Origin: Aphrocallistes beatrix
Taxonomy: Eukaryota; Porifera; Hexactinellida; Sceptrulophora; Aphrocallistidae
Length of the DNA: 64,000 bases
Assembly (NCBI GenBank): GCA_963281255.1
Contig: OY725498.1
Span: 1,984,001 to 2,048,000 of the forward strand
Direction: 5' to 3'
In this document: positions 11,315-21,408 of the stretch, piece by piece
Layout: each line of letters opens with the position of its first letter
How positions within the stretch are numbered: position 1 is the stretch's first letter
Notes under the pieces: generated by a model
Database searches by the model: none
Told to the model about the DNA's origin: nothing
What the model saw: the letters and a program-made list of their open reading frames with translations, nothing else
Translations under genes and position numbers: made by a program

Positions 11315-11611
11315 ATAGGATGTCTGGATACTTCCTATTGGGTTTGTGAAAAGCGTGGAACCTGTAATGCCAGAATTCGTACGAGAAATGATAGAATAGC
11401 TATTCCTAATGAACTGTCAGAAATTGAAAAGGCTCATGTATATTGGCCCACATATGACCACATCACAATATTGAAAGAATACCACAGAATGGAAGAAATA
11501 GCATTTAATTCTGAACAAAGCACTAGATCCATTGTCTTGTTTAGAAACTATGGACCAAGTACCATGAACAAGCTTCCTAAAATAGAATCTATGAAGTCTA
11601 CGAGTGAGTAG
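11315..11611 (+). pseudogene. FLYWCH-type zinc-finger fragment
   Basis: A 97-codon open stretch without a proper start reads TSYWVCEKRGTCNARIRTRN near its beginning. This fits the second half of a FLYWCH finger (W.C.....C.AR..T). It continues VYWPTYDHITILKEYHRMEE and ends at TAG. Just upstream, in another frame (about 11270-11310), is INGYVYTYF, resembling the first strands of the same finger, so a frameshift separates the halves. FLYWCH fingers occur in host proteins and in Mutator-like transposons; no transposase is visible to decide. Probably a decayed copy. Confidence 0.5.
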
Positions 11612-12122
11612 GAATTGTCGGGGTCCAACCTGCGCGGCAGTTATTGAGACTCTTCATTAATTAAATGTTTGCTTCCAATTATATATACGTAAAATTATCG
11701 ATATTTATTATATTACAAATAATGAAATAATGACAATGAGATACCGCCCACATCCCCATTTAAGGTCTTTTTGCAGCTGAAACAAGTTTACTATTAACAA
11801 TGGCCTAAAAGTGAGTCAGACAATTCATCCAGAAAATATCATCGGGCCAGAGGACTATCAGTACTACTAGTAGAACAATTGAAAGGAGTTAACACGTTGG
11901 GTTTTCTTTCATACATGATTAAATATGGGGATCCACCAGTTGATGCATTCACCGAGGTTCGGTAAGCATATAATGCCAGTGGTAAATGCCGTTCCCAGTC
12001 GTTTTACTCTCTACAAATGCTCTAAGCATCTACGAGTATATATACTTCTATTAGCTCGCTCACCATTGTCAGAAGGGTGGTATGCAGTAGCTCTAGACTA
12101 GTCTTAACTACTCGCCACCCCT
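11612..12122. other. Intergenic
   Basis: No gene, RNA or complete element recognised. Confidence 0.4.
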
Positions 12123-12477
12123 TACAAGTTTCTCTGGCCTGTTTTTGTAATTTGTTTTCTTTATGTACCTATTGTAAACAAAAGTAAACAATAATTTATC
12201 ATATTGATCTGAAAATATAATTTTCGAAATCTACACCCCTAAAAACCCCATGTCAACCGTTGGAAGCTGTCTCTAGTCTATTTTTGAAAATTGTTTACTT
12301 GATGTATCTATTGTAAACAAAAGTAAACAAATTAATTATCAAATTGACTCGAAAATATGATATTCAAAATCAACGCCCCTAAAAACCCCATGTCACCCGT
12401 TGGAAGCTAGTCTCAAGCATATTTTTAAAAATTCGTCATATAGTGTGAAAATATGCACATAACCTTTTTTATTGCTA
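12123..12477 (-). mobile_element. Fragment of the second Helitron-like family, inverted relative to 13645-14402
   Basis: Two tandem ~140-bp units, marked by CCCATGTCAACCGTTGGAAGC at 12248 and its CACCCG variant at 12388, match the units at 14.05-14.33 kb in reverse complement. The similarity runs up to the base where element A copy 2 starts, so A inserted into, or beside, this fragment. Confidence 0.65.
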
Positions 12478-13047
12478 CAAGCGCGCTTCGCTTGCTTGCG
12501 CTGCGCGGCTGGCGGACACTTTATGTCCGCCGGAGGCGCCCTTTGGGCACCTGTTGTCACCATTGATTAATTATATGGGATATGTCATCTCTAAATACGT
12601 CTTTCCTACTGTTATAATCGATATCCCGCGAAAAATCACCAAATTTGTCAATTTTAAAATTTTGATGAGTAATGATGACGTCATAACAGAGTGATCATTT
12701 TTTATGACAGTGCATCATATGTGTGATATATTAATATACATATTCTATAAAATTTCAGCCTTCTATCGCCTAAAATCGCTGAGTTATAGTCGAAAATATA
12801 TACGTATATACTATCAGGGTATTATACAGCCTTCCAGAGATACGCTCCTAATCTAAAATTTCTAAATTTTCATACGCCTAAATCGCTAAATAACATTATA
12901 ATATTGGCTAAATTGGGTATTCTTGTGGATTTTTACGCTCCTAAACACTTTCGGGCTTAAAATCATACGCCTAAAGGAGCGTCTCGCGCTCCGAGATAAT
13001 CCCCTGTATACTATATATAAACATTAATCGAGTTTTAATAGTAAGGA
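12478..13047 (-). mobile_element. Element A copy 2 with a small nested insertion
   Basis: Both tips are present: CAAGCGCGCTTCGC at 12478 (flank A) and AATAGTAAGGA ending at 13047 (flank T). A CRE palindrome TGACGTCA lies near 12674. In place of the TA tract, about 12805-13012 holds foreign sequence whose ends are ACTATCAGGG and CCCCTGTATA, probably a TA-targeting MITE. Confidence 0.85.
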
Positions 13048-13087
13048 TAATAATAATAATAATAATAATAATAATTATTATTATTAA
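13048..13087. repeat. (TAA)n microsatellite
   Basis: About eight TAA units followed by TTA units in inverse orientation, directly beside the element A tip. Confidence 0.9.
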
Positions 13088-13099
13088 AACATTCCTTTT

Positions 13100-13644
13100 C
13101 GATTGTAGAATAATTTTCGACAACAACCTATTCTATCCAGATTCGTAAAGTTGCTTCTTCTTGCTTCTACTTTATCTATACATATTATCCGTCGAATCAG
13201 GAAGTATCCCTCTACCAAAGCATGTGAAACTATCGTCAACTCTATTGTAACATCTCGTCTTGACTATTGCAACAGTCTTTTATATGGTTCTCCCTCGTTG
13301 CTCCTGTCTCGACTGCAGCGTGCTTGAAACATTCTCTTGCTCCTCTATACAACCCAGCTAATCAAAGTAAAGATCCTCATCCATCCATTAAATCTTCAAA
13401 AACTCTTGATAATCGCTTTTTCTTTTGCTGCTCCTTTTGAATGGAATAACTTGTCTGCATACATTCAGAATGCTCAATCCATTACTATCTTTGAAAGTCT
13501 TTTGAAAACTCATCTTTTCGACTAGCCCCTGAACCCCCTTAAATAACACCAACAATGAATTTATACAAATACATACACATTGCACGCATACACTCCTAAA
13601 TTAATTGTATAGAGCACTTGAGCATGGAATCTGCGCTTAATAAA
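13100..13644 (+). mobile_element. 3' fragment of a CR1/L2/Rex-type LINE
   Basis: A translation near 13225-13320 gives IVTSRLDYCNSLLYGSPSLL, the thumb region following the reverse transcriptase of these LINEs (VTSRLDYCN.LLYG). A later segment (about 13419-13525) reads FAAPFEWNNLSAYIQNAQSI then LLKTHLF, the usual C-terminus of the same ORF. The stretch between is shortened and frames do not agree, so it is a decayed 5'-truncated copy. The 3' tail GAGCACTTGAGCATGG...GCGCTTAATAAAT resembles the typical 3' end of the clade. Confidence 0.72.
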
Positions 13645-14402
13645 TCTTATATATTAAAACGCAAGGATTTCTTTTGTGTGTTTGTCCCAATTGATTGAAT
13701 AATTGGCAAGTCGTAGAGATATGAAAATTGGCATGTAGGTGTCAAATGATATGACTACGATTAAGTTCTAAGATCTAAGCGAAATTTTCACACCTCTGCA
13801 AAAAAAGTGGAAAACAATTTTTCACACCTTTTCTATACAAAATAAATGATAAACTTCACAATAGAAATCATTATACGACACTACAATAGGTGATAGATCG
13901 TCATTGTTATTAATAATACCTACTTCAAAGCCACAACTCATGTTTGATATCTTAAATGTATTATAGTGTATAGCAATAAAAAAGATTATGTGCATATTTT
14001 CACACCTTTATATACATATTTTCACTCCATTGGAAAAATTTTGGAAAATATGCTGGAGACTAGCTTCCAACGGGTGACATGGTTTTTTTAGGGGTGTAGA
14101 TTTCGAATATCATATTTTCGAGTTAATTTGATAATTGATTTGTTTACTTTTGTTTACAATAGGTACATAAAGTAAACAAATCTCAAAAATTTGCTAGAGA
14201 CTAGCTTCCAACGGTTGACATGGGGTTTTTAGTGGTATAGATTTAGAATATTATATTTTCGGACCCATACGAGAAATTATTCGTTAACTTTTGTTTACAA
14301 TATTTATATAAAGGAAAAAAATCCCAAAATAGGTTAGATTGAGTAACTCCAGGCGCCCGCAGGGTGACTCTGCGGACACGCAGCGTCTGCAATGCGCGGT
14401 TG
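13645..14402 (+). mobile_element. Second Helitron-like element with internal 140-bp tandem repeats
   Basis: It begins A|TCTTATATATTAAAACGC, a typical Helitron 5' tip, followed by a T/G-rich stretch. Inside are two 141-bp units marked by GCTTCCAACGG. It ends in a GC-rich segment (GGCGCCCGCAGGG, TGCGGACACGC) laid out like the hairpin end of element A, finishing GTTG before a T. No protein is encoded. The second boundary is less sure than the first. Confidence 0.6.
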
Positions 14403-15144
14403 TGTATATTATTATCATTATAAATACAAACAAAAAGTATAATATTGCAGGAATATCCCACATCATTAAGTTAGCCATTCCAATATTTATTGCACGGTCA
14501 TACGCTCGTTTAGCTCGAATTAAATGCTAAACAACTTCCCAAAAGAGTTGATTATTAAAATACTTTCCTAGTAAATATCAATTTATTTTGGTGATAGATA
14601 GAATCAATGGAACACCTGTATTATAATTTCGATGTAATATTATTCTGGTCATTAAATGTGTCGTTTGACTAACTGGCAACTAATGGAATTTATTTGCCAA
14701 AATACTGCCATTTCAGTATTTTTGTTTTTCAACTCAATTTTGTTTCCAAAATTAGGGTACATCTATTATAGTTTTAAACATGAATTTGAATAATTATTGA
14801 TCATTCTAAATAGAATTTTTAAACGATGTTCAATAGATTTTGAATCGACATTTAACGGTTGAATAGTCTCTTTTCTGCTTTATTTCTCCGTTTTAATCAT
14901 CGCCTTTATGCAAGCATGTAATTTGTCAGAAATATGATGAATTATTTGTAAGACAGTATGCAAATAATAGAACTAATAATAGCTTATTACATGTTTGGTT
15001 ATAATACGAGTGTGCTATCTATTACTATAGACTCTAAATCTGCTCACAATATGATGTCATATTTGTTGCCAGGCTACTACATATATTGAGTAACTTGATT
15101 CCAATATGCACAATATATTATAAAGTATCATCTTGTTTTTAGTC
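14403..15144. other. Intergenic and putative 5' leader of the FKBP-like gene
   Basis: No gene recognised. ATCTTGTTTTTAG at 15129-15142 is a strong 3' splice acceptor 2 bases before the next ATG. Confidence 0.45.
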
Positions 15145-16270
15145 ATGGATAGTGCTCAGAATTCAGGTCCTTCAGATGTTAACATGAGAGACCTTGAAGA
15201 TGAATGTGGGATTAAAATTAAAACTTATAGCTTCGAAAGCGAAAGACAGATTTGCATTGGGAACTCAGTTACAATTCATTATGCAGGATATTTTTTACAG
15301 AGTAACGATAATTGGGAAAAAATTGAGGCCGATTTTGAGAATAACAAATATGAAAGTGGCAAAAAAAAGTACTTTCGTACCACGGACCAAGATGTTCGTG
15401 CTACTTGGCATTCTCGGTCAGTCATCTCCCTCTTAGAGGACGAATTCAATTTACCTCTTTTTTGTTCCACTTGGCCTGAACATGGCGATAAAATCCTTCC
15501 CGGACCTCTTACATTCACTTTAGGTGGAGAAGATCATCCTCTAGTCCCATCCTTATCTGTTGCAATAAAAGAAATGAAAGTCGGAGAGGTAAGAGTAATT
15601 AAGGTCCCAGAGGTTGAGGTGTATGGCTTGGATTTGTCTCACGAGATTCGCCGAGAGCGCGCTCAACCTGAGAAGCCGGCAGAAAATAAAAGTGTAGTTG
15701 AAAAGACGAACAGTCTCGATGAATACCAAGAAAACCCAGTTGACCCAGAAGACGAAGAGCAAGAAACGAACAGTAATAAGAAAAAGGAAAAGCACTACTC
15801 CAGTTCTTCTGAAGATTCGGATTATGATCCTGACGAAGTTCTTTGTGAACCATGGTGTGAGGCTCCAGGTGCCAAAGGAGAATATTCAACCTTTTTCCAT
15901 AAGGTAGAGGGTCAAGATAACGAAGTTCATAGAGGGCTAAGAGGGTTTGTCTACGTAGTACAATTACTAGGTGTGTGTGAGTCTCAACCTCCACGAGACA
16001 TTATCCATATTAAAAAACCGTTGGAGACTACGGATAAAAAATCAGACAAGCCCGAAGGAGGTAAGCAAGCTACATAATTTAATTTTAAAGGCTATATGAA
16101 CTTTTATTATTTTTCAACTGGTAATACCACGTAGTAAGTTTTCATTATAGTATTCTAATTATATTATTGTATTAATTTACTTTATAATCCTAATTTTACT
16201 TGTATTTTGCCTGTAAACAGGCGAATTTCGTGCCTCAATTATGCAGAATATTAAGAGGGTCACTCGATAA
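15145..16270 (+). CDS. FKBP-like protein with two insertions in the fold
   Basis: Two exons: 15145-16060 and 16221-16270, phase 1, donor GTAAGC and acceptor GTAAACAG; 321 residues. Reading on without splicing would only add five codons to TAA. The ATG at 15145 follows an acceptor-like TTTTTAG by two bases. FKBP landmarks are VTIHYAGYFL (42-51), PLTFTLGGED then VPSLSVAIKEMKVGEVRVIKVPEVEVYG in the 121-161 region, and a final strand GFVYVVQLLGV (257-267). In a standard FKBP (~108 residues) these are about 20 and 15 residues apart; here about 70 residues (49-120) and about 95 residues (162-256, acidic, DEDEE and serine-rich) are inserted. The tryptophan usual after 'VI.G' is absent (VPSLS), so prolyl isomerase activity is doubtful. 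Likely a divergent chaperone-like or scaffold protein; no TPR repeats are seen. Confidence 0.62.
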
Positions 16271-16563
16271 GTTTTGAGCCTGGAGTAGTTGCTTCCATTT
16301 GATTGTGTTGAAAATTCCTAGGATTACTCATCTACCTATTATTACTTGTATCTTTGGCTTTGAGTTAGATTGGACAAGTTTCTAAAATATTATGCCACAT
16401 ATAATGGAGTGTCCTTGTGGACTCCGACACATTTGCAAGCTATTTCCTATGGAATTTTATTTATTCTCTTTATGGAAAAATGATAGTTGGGAACAAACTT
16501 TTGATAATTCAATATTATCAATGATGCGATATATTCACAATCCGGGGGGATTCTATGATTATC

Positions 16564-17717
16564 CATAGCCTACTCTAATAATGCCTCACAGTAAAATAAC
16601 CAAGGATGCGGTAATAGCCGAATGGATTAATACACGATTAGCCTAAAATCGTTTACCATGTAGGATAGGCATTAAGAATGTATTACCAGCATATATAAAC
16701 ATGGCATCAAAGTACATATATTCGTTGTCAAAATTTCGATTAGTCATCATATCATTGCGCAACAGGTAATTTTAAGCACAATTTTGGCAATTTTCTAAGC
16801 TGTTTTAAGCCTACTTCTAAATGTTATTAAGGTATAATTTTTGTGCAGAACTAAGATTAGTACGAGTTGATTTGAAAAGTTTCGAATTTTCGATGGAATG
16901 TTGTTACATTCCTACGTTGCTATGGTAAAGCATTTTGATCAGTTTGAGCCATATCGTGCAAACTGTAAGAACTAGGTCTTCAAATTTGATCGTATTTGAT
17001 AGGCAATTGGCTACTTCCTATTAGGTAATAATACAATTTAAACTTATAAATTCACAAACTATAGAGTTATGCGATAATTTAGTGTTTTGGTCACATTCTT
17101 AAAATCAACCCATAACTCAAAACTCGTTGAATTTAGAAGTTCAAGTTGTATTATCACCTAATAGGAAGTAGTCCATTGCCTATCAAACACGATCAGATTT
17201 GAAGACCTAGTTCTTACTGTTTGCAGGATATGGCTCAAAATGATCAAAATGCTTTACCATAGCATAGCAGGATGTAACAATATTCCATTGAAAAATTCCA
17301 AATTTTTCAAATCAACTAGTACTAATCTTACTGGTACACAAAAATTATATCTTAAAAACAGCTTATAAAATCGCCAAAATCGTGCTTAACCATCGCTTGC
17401 CACAGGAATGTGTTGCGTCATTTCCGGTTTAAGCCATTTTCAATGGGGAAGCCATAAAAATTTGGGGTATTTACTATAAATAGGAAATACTCCAAGCCGT
17501 CCGAGGGTTAAATGACCTGTTGCGCAATGTTATGATGACTAATCGAAATTTTGACAACGGATATATGTACTTTGATGCCATGTTTATATACGCTGGTAAT
17601 ACATTCTTAATGCCTATCCACATGGTTAACGATTTTAGGCTAATCGTGTATTAATCAATTCGGCTATTACCGCATCCTTGGTTATTTTACTGTGAGGCAT
17701 TATTAGAGTAGGCTATG
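16564..17717. mobile_element. Element B copy 1, ~1.15-kb palindrome
   Basis: It starts CATAGCCTACTCTAATAATG and ends in the inverted repeat ...AGAGTAGGCTATG. The two halves are near reverse complements over about 500 bp each, meeting near 17.08 kb. Internal landmarks shared with other copies are GAATGTATTACCAGCATATA and ATTGCGCAAC. The arms differ by an extra ~100-bp stretch near 17.43-17.51 kb on the right. No target duplication is evident. No coding frame. Confidence 0.8.
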
Positions 17718-18022
17718 GTTCACCGAAATATTTATTATGTATTGGAAATTTATTCTTCAATAATTGTTTAATGCCATATACGTATTCTCGAATAGTGCTT
17801 ATTTATTTTAAGTTTTAATAAGTTATCCCTATTTCCCTCCGAATATAAATTTATATTTCAGATATGTATAAGAAATCTTTCACTGAGTATAATTACACGA
17901 GTGGTTCGATAAATGGTAGACAGGAATAATTTGGTGTAAAAATTTATTCTAAGGGTTAGCAAGGAAATTGAGCACCATTTTAGGGAGACGATAGTTCGAC
18001 AGACAGCTACTATTTTAGCATA

Positions 18023-18487
18023 CCCTACCCGGACAAAAGTATTCAGACACTTAATTATTTCACGTGCAAATAGTACTACCAATAAAAGGGTCTTTTTATG
18101 AAGATGAATCCTTCTAAACGGTGTGAGTTACAATTAATCGAATTTCAGAAATAAAAAACACATTCGGTATTTCTACTCAATTATTCTTAACAAAAATTTT
18201 CAAATGATCAATAACTGGCACTTTGGGCCATATATATCCATTTTCACCACTATACATGATGGTGATGAATTACTTCTGATGGCAAAGATTGATAGTTTTA
18301 TTCATTGGGGTTAGCAATTTATTAAAATGTTTCACCTATGACTAATTCAAATGCGTAGATTCCGAATCTGAAATCAGACTCATACTATCTCATAGAGTTT
18401 GAATCTATTTTGCTTCATCGAGGGACCGAATTTACTACTATTTGTATGGGAAATAATGATGTGTTTAAATACTTTGTCCGGTTAGTG
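18023..18487. mobile_element. Tc1/mariner-like MITE
   Basis: Ends CCCTACCCGGACAAAAGTAT and ...ATACTTTGTCCGGTTAGTG are imperfect inverted repeats next to TA dinucleotides on both sides. The copy at 45780-46271 shares the ends. No transposase. Confidence 0.75.
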
Positions 18488-18670
18488 TATATATGTTCCT
18501 CGCTATGAACATTAAAGTAAGAATATTCGAAAATTCTATTGACTGTCGAAAATCGCTTTTTAAACCTATCCTGAGAATTCACTATACAGGGAGAATATAC
18601 ACCACATGGAAAATTATGTCGTCAAGCACTTATTGATTAGCATAAATCCTTAAAAATGTATAACATTCAT

Positions 18671-19751
18671 CATAGCCTACTGTATATAAGGCCTCACAGT
18701 AACTTGCGGATTTGGGACTAGGGATGCGGAGGAAGACCGTTGAACTAATACATGAGCTGCCTTAAATCATTTATAAAGCACAATAGAGCTTAGGAATGTA
18801 TTATCAGCATATATAAATATGGTGTCAAAGCACCCATATCCGTTGTTAAAAATTTGATTAGTCACCATATGGTTGCGCAATAGGTTATATTTGTGACAAA
18901 TTTGGTGATTTTCAGAGGCCGTTATGGGGCACTTCTAAGTGTTTTTATTGTAAAATTTTTCGAATAGAACTGAGATGTGAATGGGTTAATACGAAAAATT
19001 TGGGATTTTTTCATGGAATGTTGGTACATTCCAGTGTTGCTATGGAAACGTGTTTTGGTCAGTTGGCGTTATATCTTGAAAACTGCAATAGCTATACATT
19101 CAAATGTAATTCCATTTGATAGCGAATATACTACTTCCTATTAAGTGATAATATAATTTCGACCTCTAAATTCAATAGTTTATGAGATATTCGACAGATT
19201 ATCAAATGTGACCAATATGGTACATTGTCGAATATCTCATAAACTATTGAATTTAGAGGTCGAAATTATATTATCACTTAATAGGAAGTAGTATATTCGC
19301 TATCAAATGGAATTACATTTGAATGTATAGCTATTGCAGTTTTCAAGATATAACGCCAACTGACCAAAACACGTTTCCATAGCAACACTGGAATGTACCA
19401 ACATTCCATGAAAAAATCCCAAATTTTTCGTATTAACCCATTCACATCTCAGTTCTATTCGAAAAATTTTACAATAAAAACACTTAGAAGTGCCCCTAAA
19501 CGGCCTCTGAAAATCACCAAATTTGTCACAAATATAACCTATTGCGCAACCATATGGTGACTAATCAAATTTTTAACAACGGATATGGGTGCTTTGACAC
19601 CATATTTATATATGCTGATAATACATTCCTAAGCTCTATTGTGCTTTATAAATGATTTAAGGCAGCTCATGTATTAGTTCAACGGTCTTCCTCCGCATCC
19701 CTAGTCCCAAATCCGCAAGTTACTGTGAGGCCTTATATACAGTAGGCTATG
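18671..19751. mobile_element. Element B copy 2, near-perfect ~1.08-kb palindrome with 7-bp duplication
   Basis: CATAGCCTACTGTATATAAG opens it and its reverse complement closes it. The arms (about 520 bp each) are almost identical through to a short spacer near 19.19-19.22 kb. CATTCAT flanks it on both sides (18664-18670 and 19752-19758). No coding frame. A transcript would fold into a very long hairpin. Confidence 0.9.
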
Positions 19752-19776
19752 CATTCATATTATATACAGTACGCAG

Positions 19777-19873
19777 TGGGATTTGCAATAACGGTCACTC
19801 TATATAGCGGTCACCTGGATATAGCGGTCATTTGGTCAGTCCTTGGGTAGCAACTATAGATAGGTTTCACTGT
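19777..19873. mobile_element. Small pogo-like MITE, imperfect
   Basis: CAGTGGGATTTGCAATAACG at the left and TAGGTTTCACTGTA at the right, with TATAGCGGTCA units between, look like a worn pogo/Tigger-style pair of ends with TA flanks. Confidence 0.4.
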
Positions 19874-20596
19874 ATTAGAATGTAAAGCCTAAGTTCAAAT
19901 GAATCTCCTCGAATGCTCGAATATTGGTTATATTTTCCTAAAAATTCGTATCCTAACTACCTCTCATGTCTCTCGCCAATAAAAAAATGTCAGTCGACAG
20001 ACTGATAGTACAGCTCCATTTAGTGACTCGTAAGGCGTTTGCATAGTATACATCCTTAAATGAGTTTTGAACATTTTTTTCATTTCAGCTAATCAGATTT
20101 TAAGTTTATTTATAATTACCCTGGCACGTCCAGGAATGTTGAAGTGAAAGTGAAAGTGAATTGAAAGTAAACTGAAAGTGAAAATGAAAGGTGCGTAAGG
20201 TGGGTAAAGGGTAAACGTTAACTGACGTTCTACTGTTTCTCGAAAATATAGTTCTTTTACCTCCCAGACTTGACATTATTATAATATTATGTCAACCACT
20301 GTCCACTGAGCAATCTGACAAATAGGGAACATTTGCGCAATTTGGCTTCACTGACCATACATCTGTTGTTGTATACAGTGAGTGACTAATCGCAGACGTC
20401 AATAAGTGAACACTGGGCTAGGACAACACAATAATTACTCGTAGAGCCTGAGAGAACTAATAATTGAGACCAATCCTTGTAAATAAGCAGACTCTATTAA
20501 CTACGTAATAGTCACCCATGTGCTCCTCATGGGTGAACTCTACATACTCCTAACACTATCACTAGTGCTGACATAATGGTGGAAATTTAATAAAAA
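19874..20596. other. Intergenic
   Basis: No gene seen. A short GTGAAA/TGAAAG-rich stretch lies at 20139-20190. Confidence 0.4.
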
Positions 20597-21116
20597 CAAG
20601 CGCGCTTCGCGGCGGGCGGACACTTCGTGTCCGCCGGAGGCTCCCTTCGGTCGCCTGGAGTCACATTGGTTAATTAGAAGGGAGATAACATCTCTAAATA
20701 TGTCTGTTCTACTGTGCTAATCGATATCACTCGAAAAATCACCAAATTTGTCAATTTTAAAATTTTTGATGCGTAATGATGACATCATAACAAAGTGATG
20801 AGTCATCATTTTTTGATGAAAGTCGCATCATATGTGAGGTATGTTAGTATACAGATTCTATTAAAATTTCAGCCTTCTATCTCCTATAATGGCTGAGTTA
20901 TGCCCGAATAACTGTGTTGCTTAACTTTTAAAAATGTGACAATGACGTCATAATTCCCTGATGAGTCGACATTTTGCTCTGAACTCAGAACTTACTGGAG
21001 CCATAGCCAAAAGACTCCCACATGCCAAAAATCAGCCTTCTGCGCCCGGCAGTTTCTTCAATCAATTCGTTACAGATATATATATATATACAATCATCGA
21101 GTTTTAATAGTAAGGA
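20597..21116 (-). mobile_element. Element A copy 3, both tips present (520 bp)
   Basis: CAAGCGCGCTTCGC at 20597 (flank A) and AATAGTAAGGA ending at 21116 (flank T). Part of the CGCTTGCTTGCG segment is deleted. It carries TGACGTCA near 20944, and its TA tract is only about 16 bases. This is the best uninterrupted copy in the window. Confidence 0.88.
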
Positions 21117-21182
21117 TATTTTTAATTGGAAAGACACCACGCTTTTTTCCAAAAACAAAATAAGCATGATCGCTTTTCAACG

Positions 21183-21382
21183 NNNNNNNNNNNNNNNNNN
21201 NNNNNNNNNNNNNNNNNNNNNNNNNNNNNNNNNNNNNNNNNNNNNNNNNNNNNNNNNNNNNNNNNNNNNNNNNNNNNNNNNNNNNNNNNNNNNNNNNNNN
21301 NNNNNNNNNNNNNNNNNNNNNNNNNNNNNNNNNNNNNNNNNNNNNNNNNNNNNNNNNNNNNNNNNNNNNNNNNNNNNNNNNN
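21183..21382. other. Assembly gap (200 N)
   Basis: Exactly 200 N. The right edge resumes inside the GC-rich end of another element A copy, so the gap was probably caused by two neighbouring repeat copies. Confidence 0.98.
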
Positions 21383-21408
21383 CAGCGCAAGCAAGCGAAG
21401 CGCGCTTG
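21383..21408 (+). mobile_element. Element A copy 4, only the 3' tip visible after the gap
   Basis: The sequence after the gap ends GAAGCGCGCTTG followed by flanking T, the hairpin tip in the orientation opposite to copy 3. The rest is within the gap. Confidence 0.75.
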
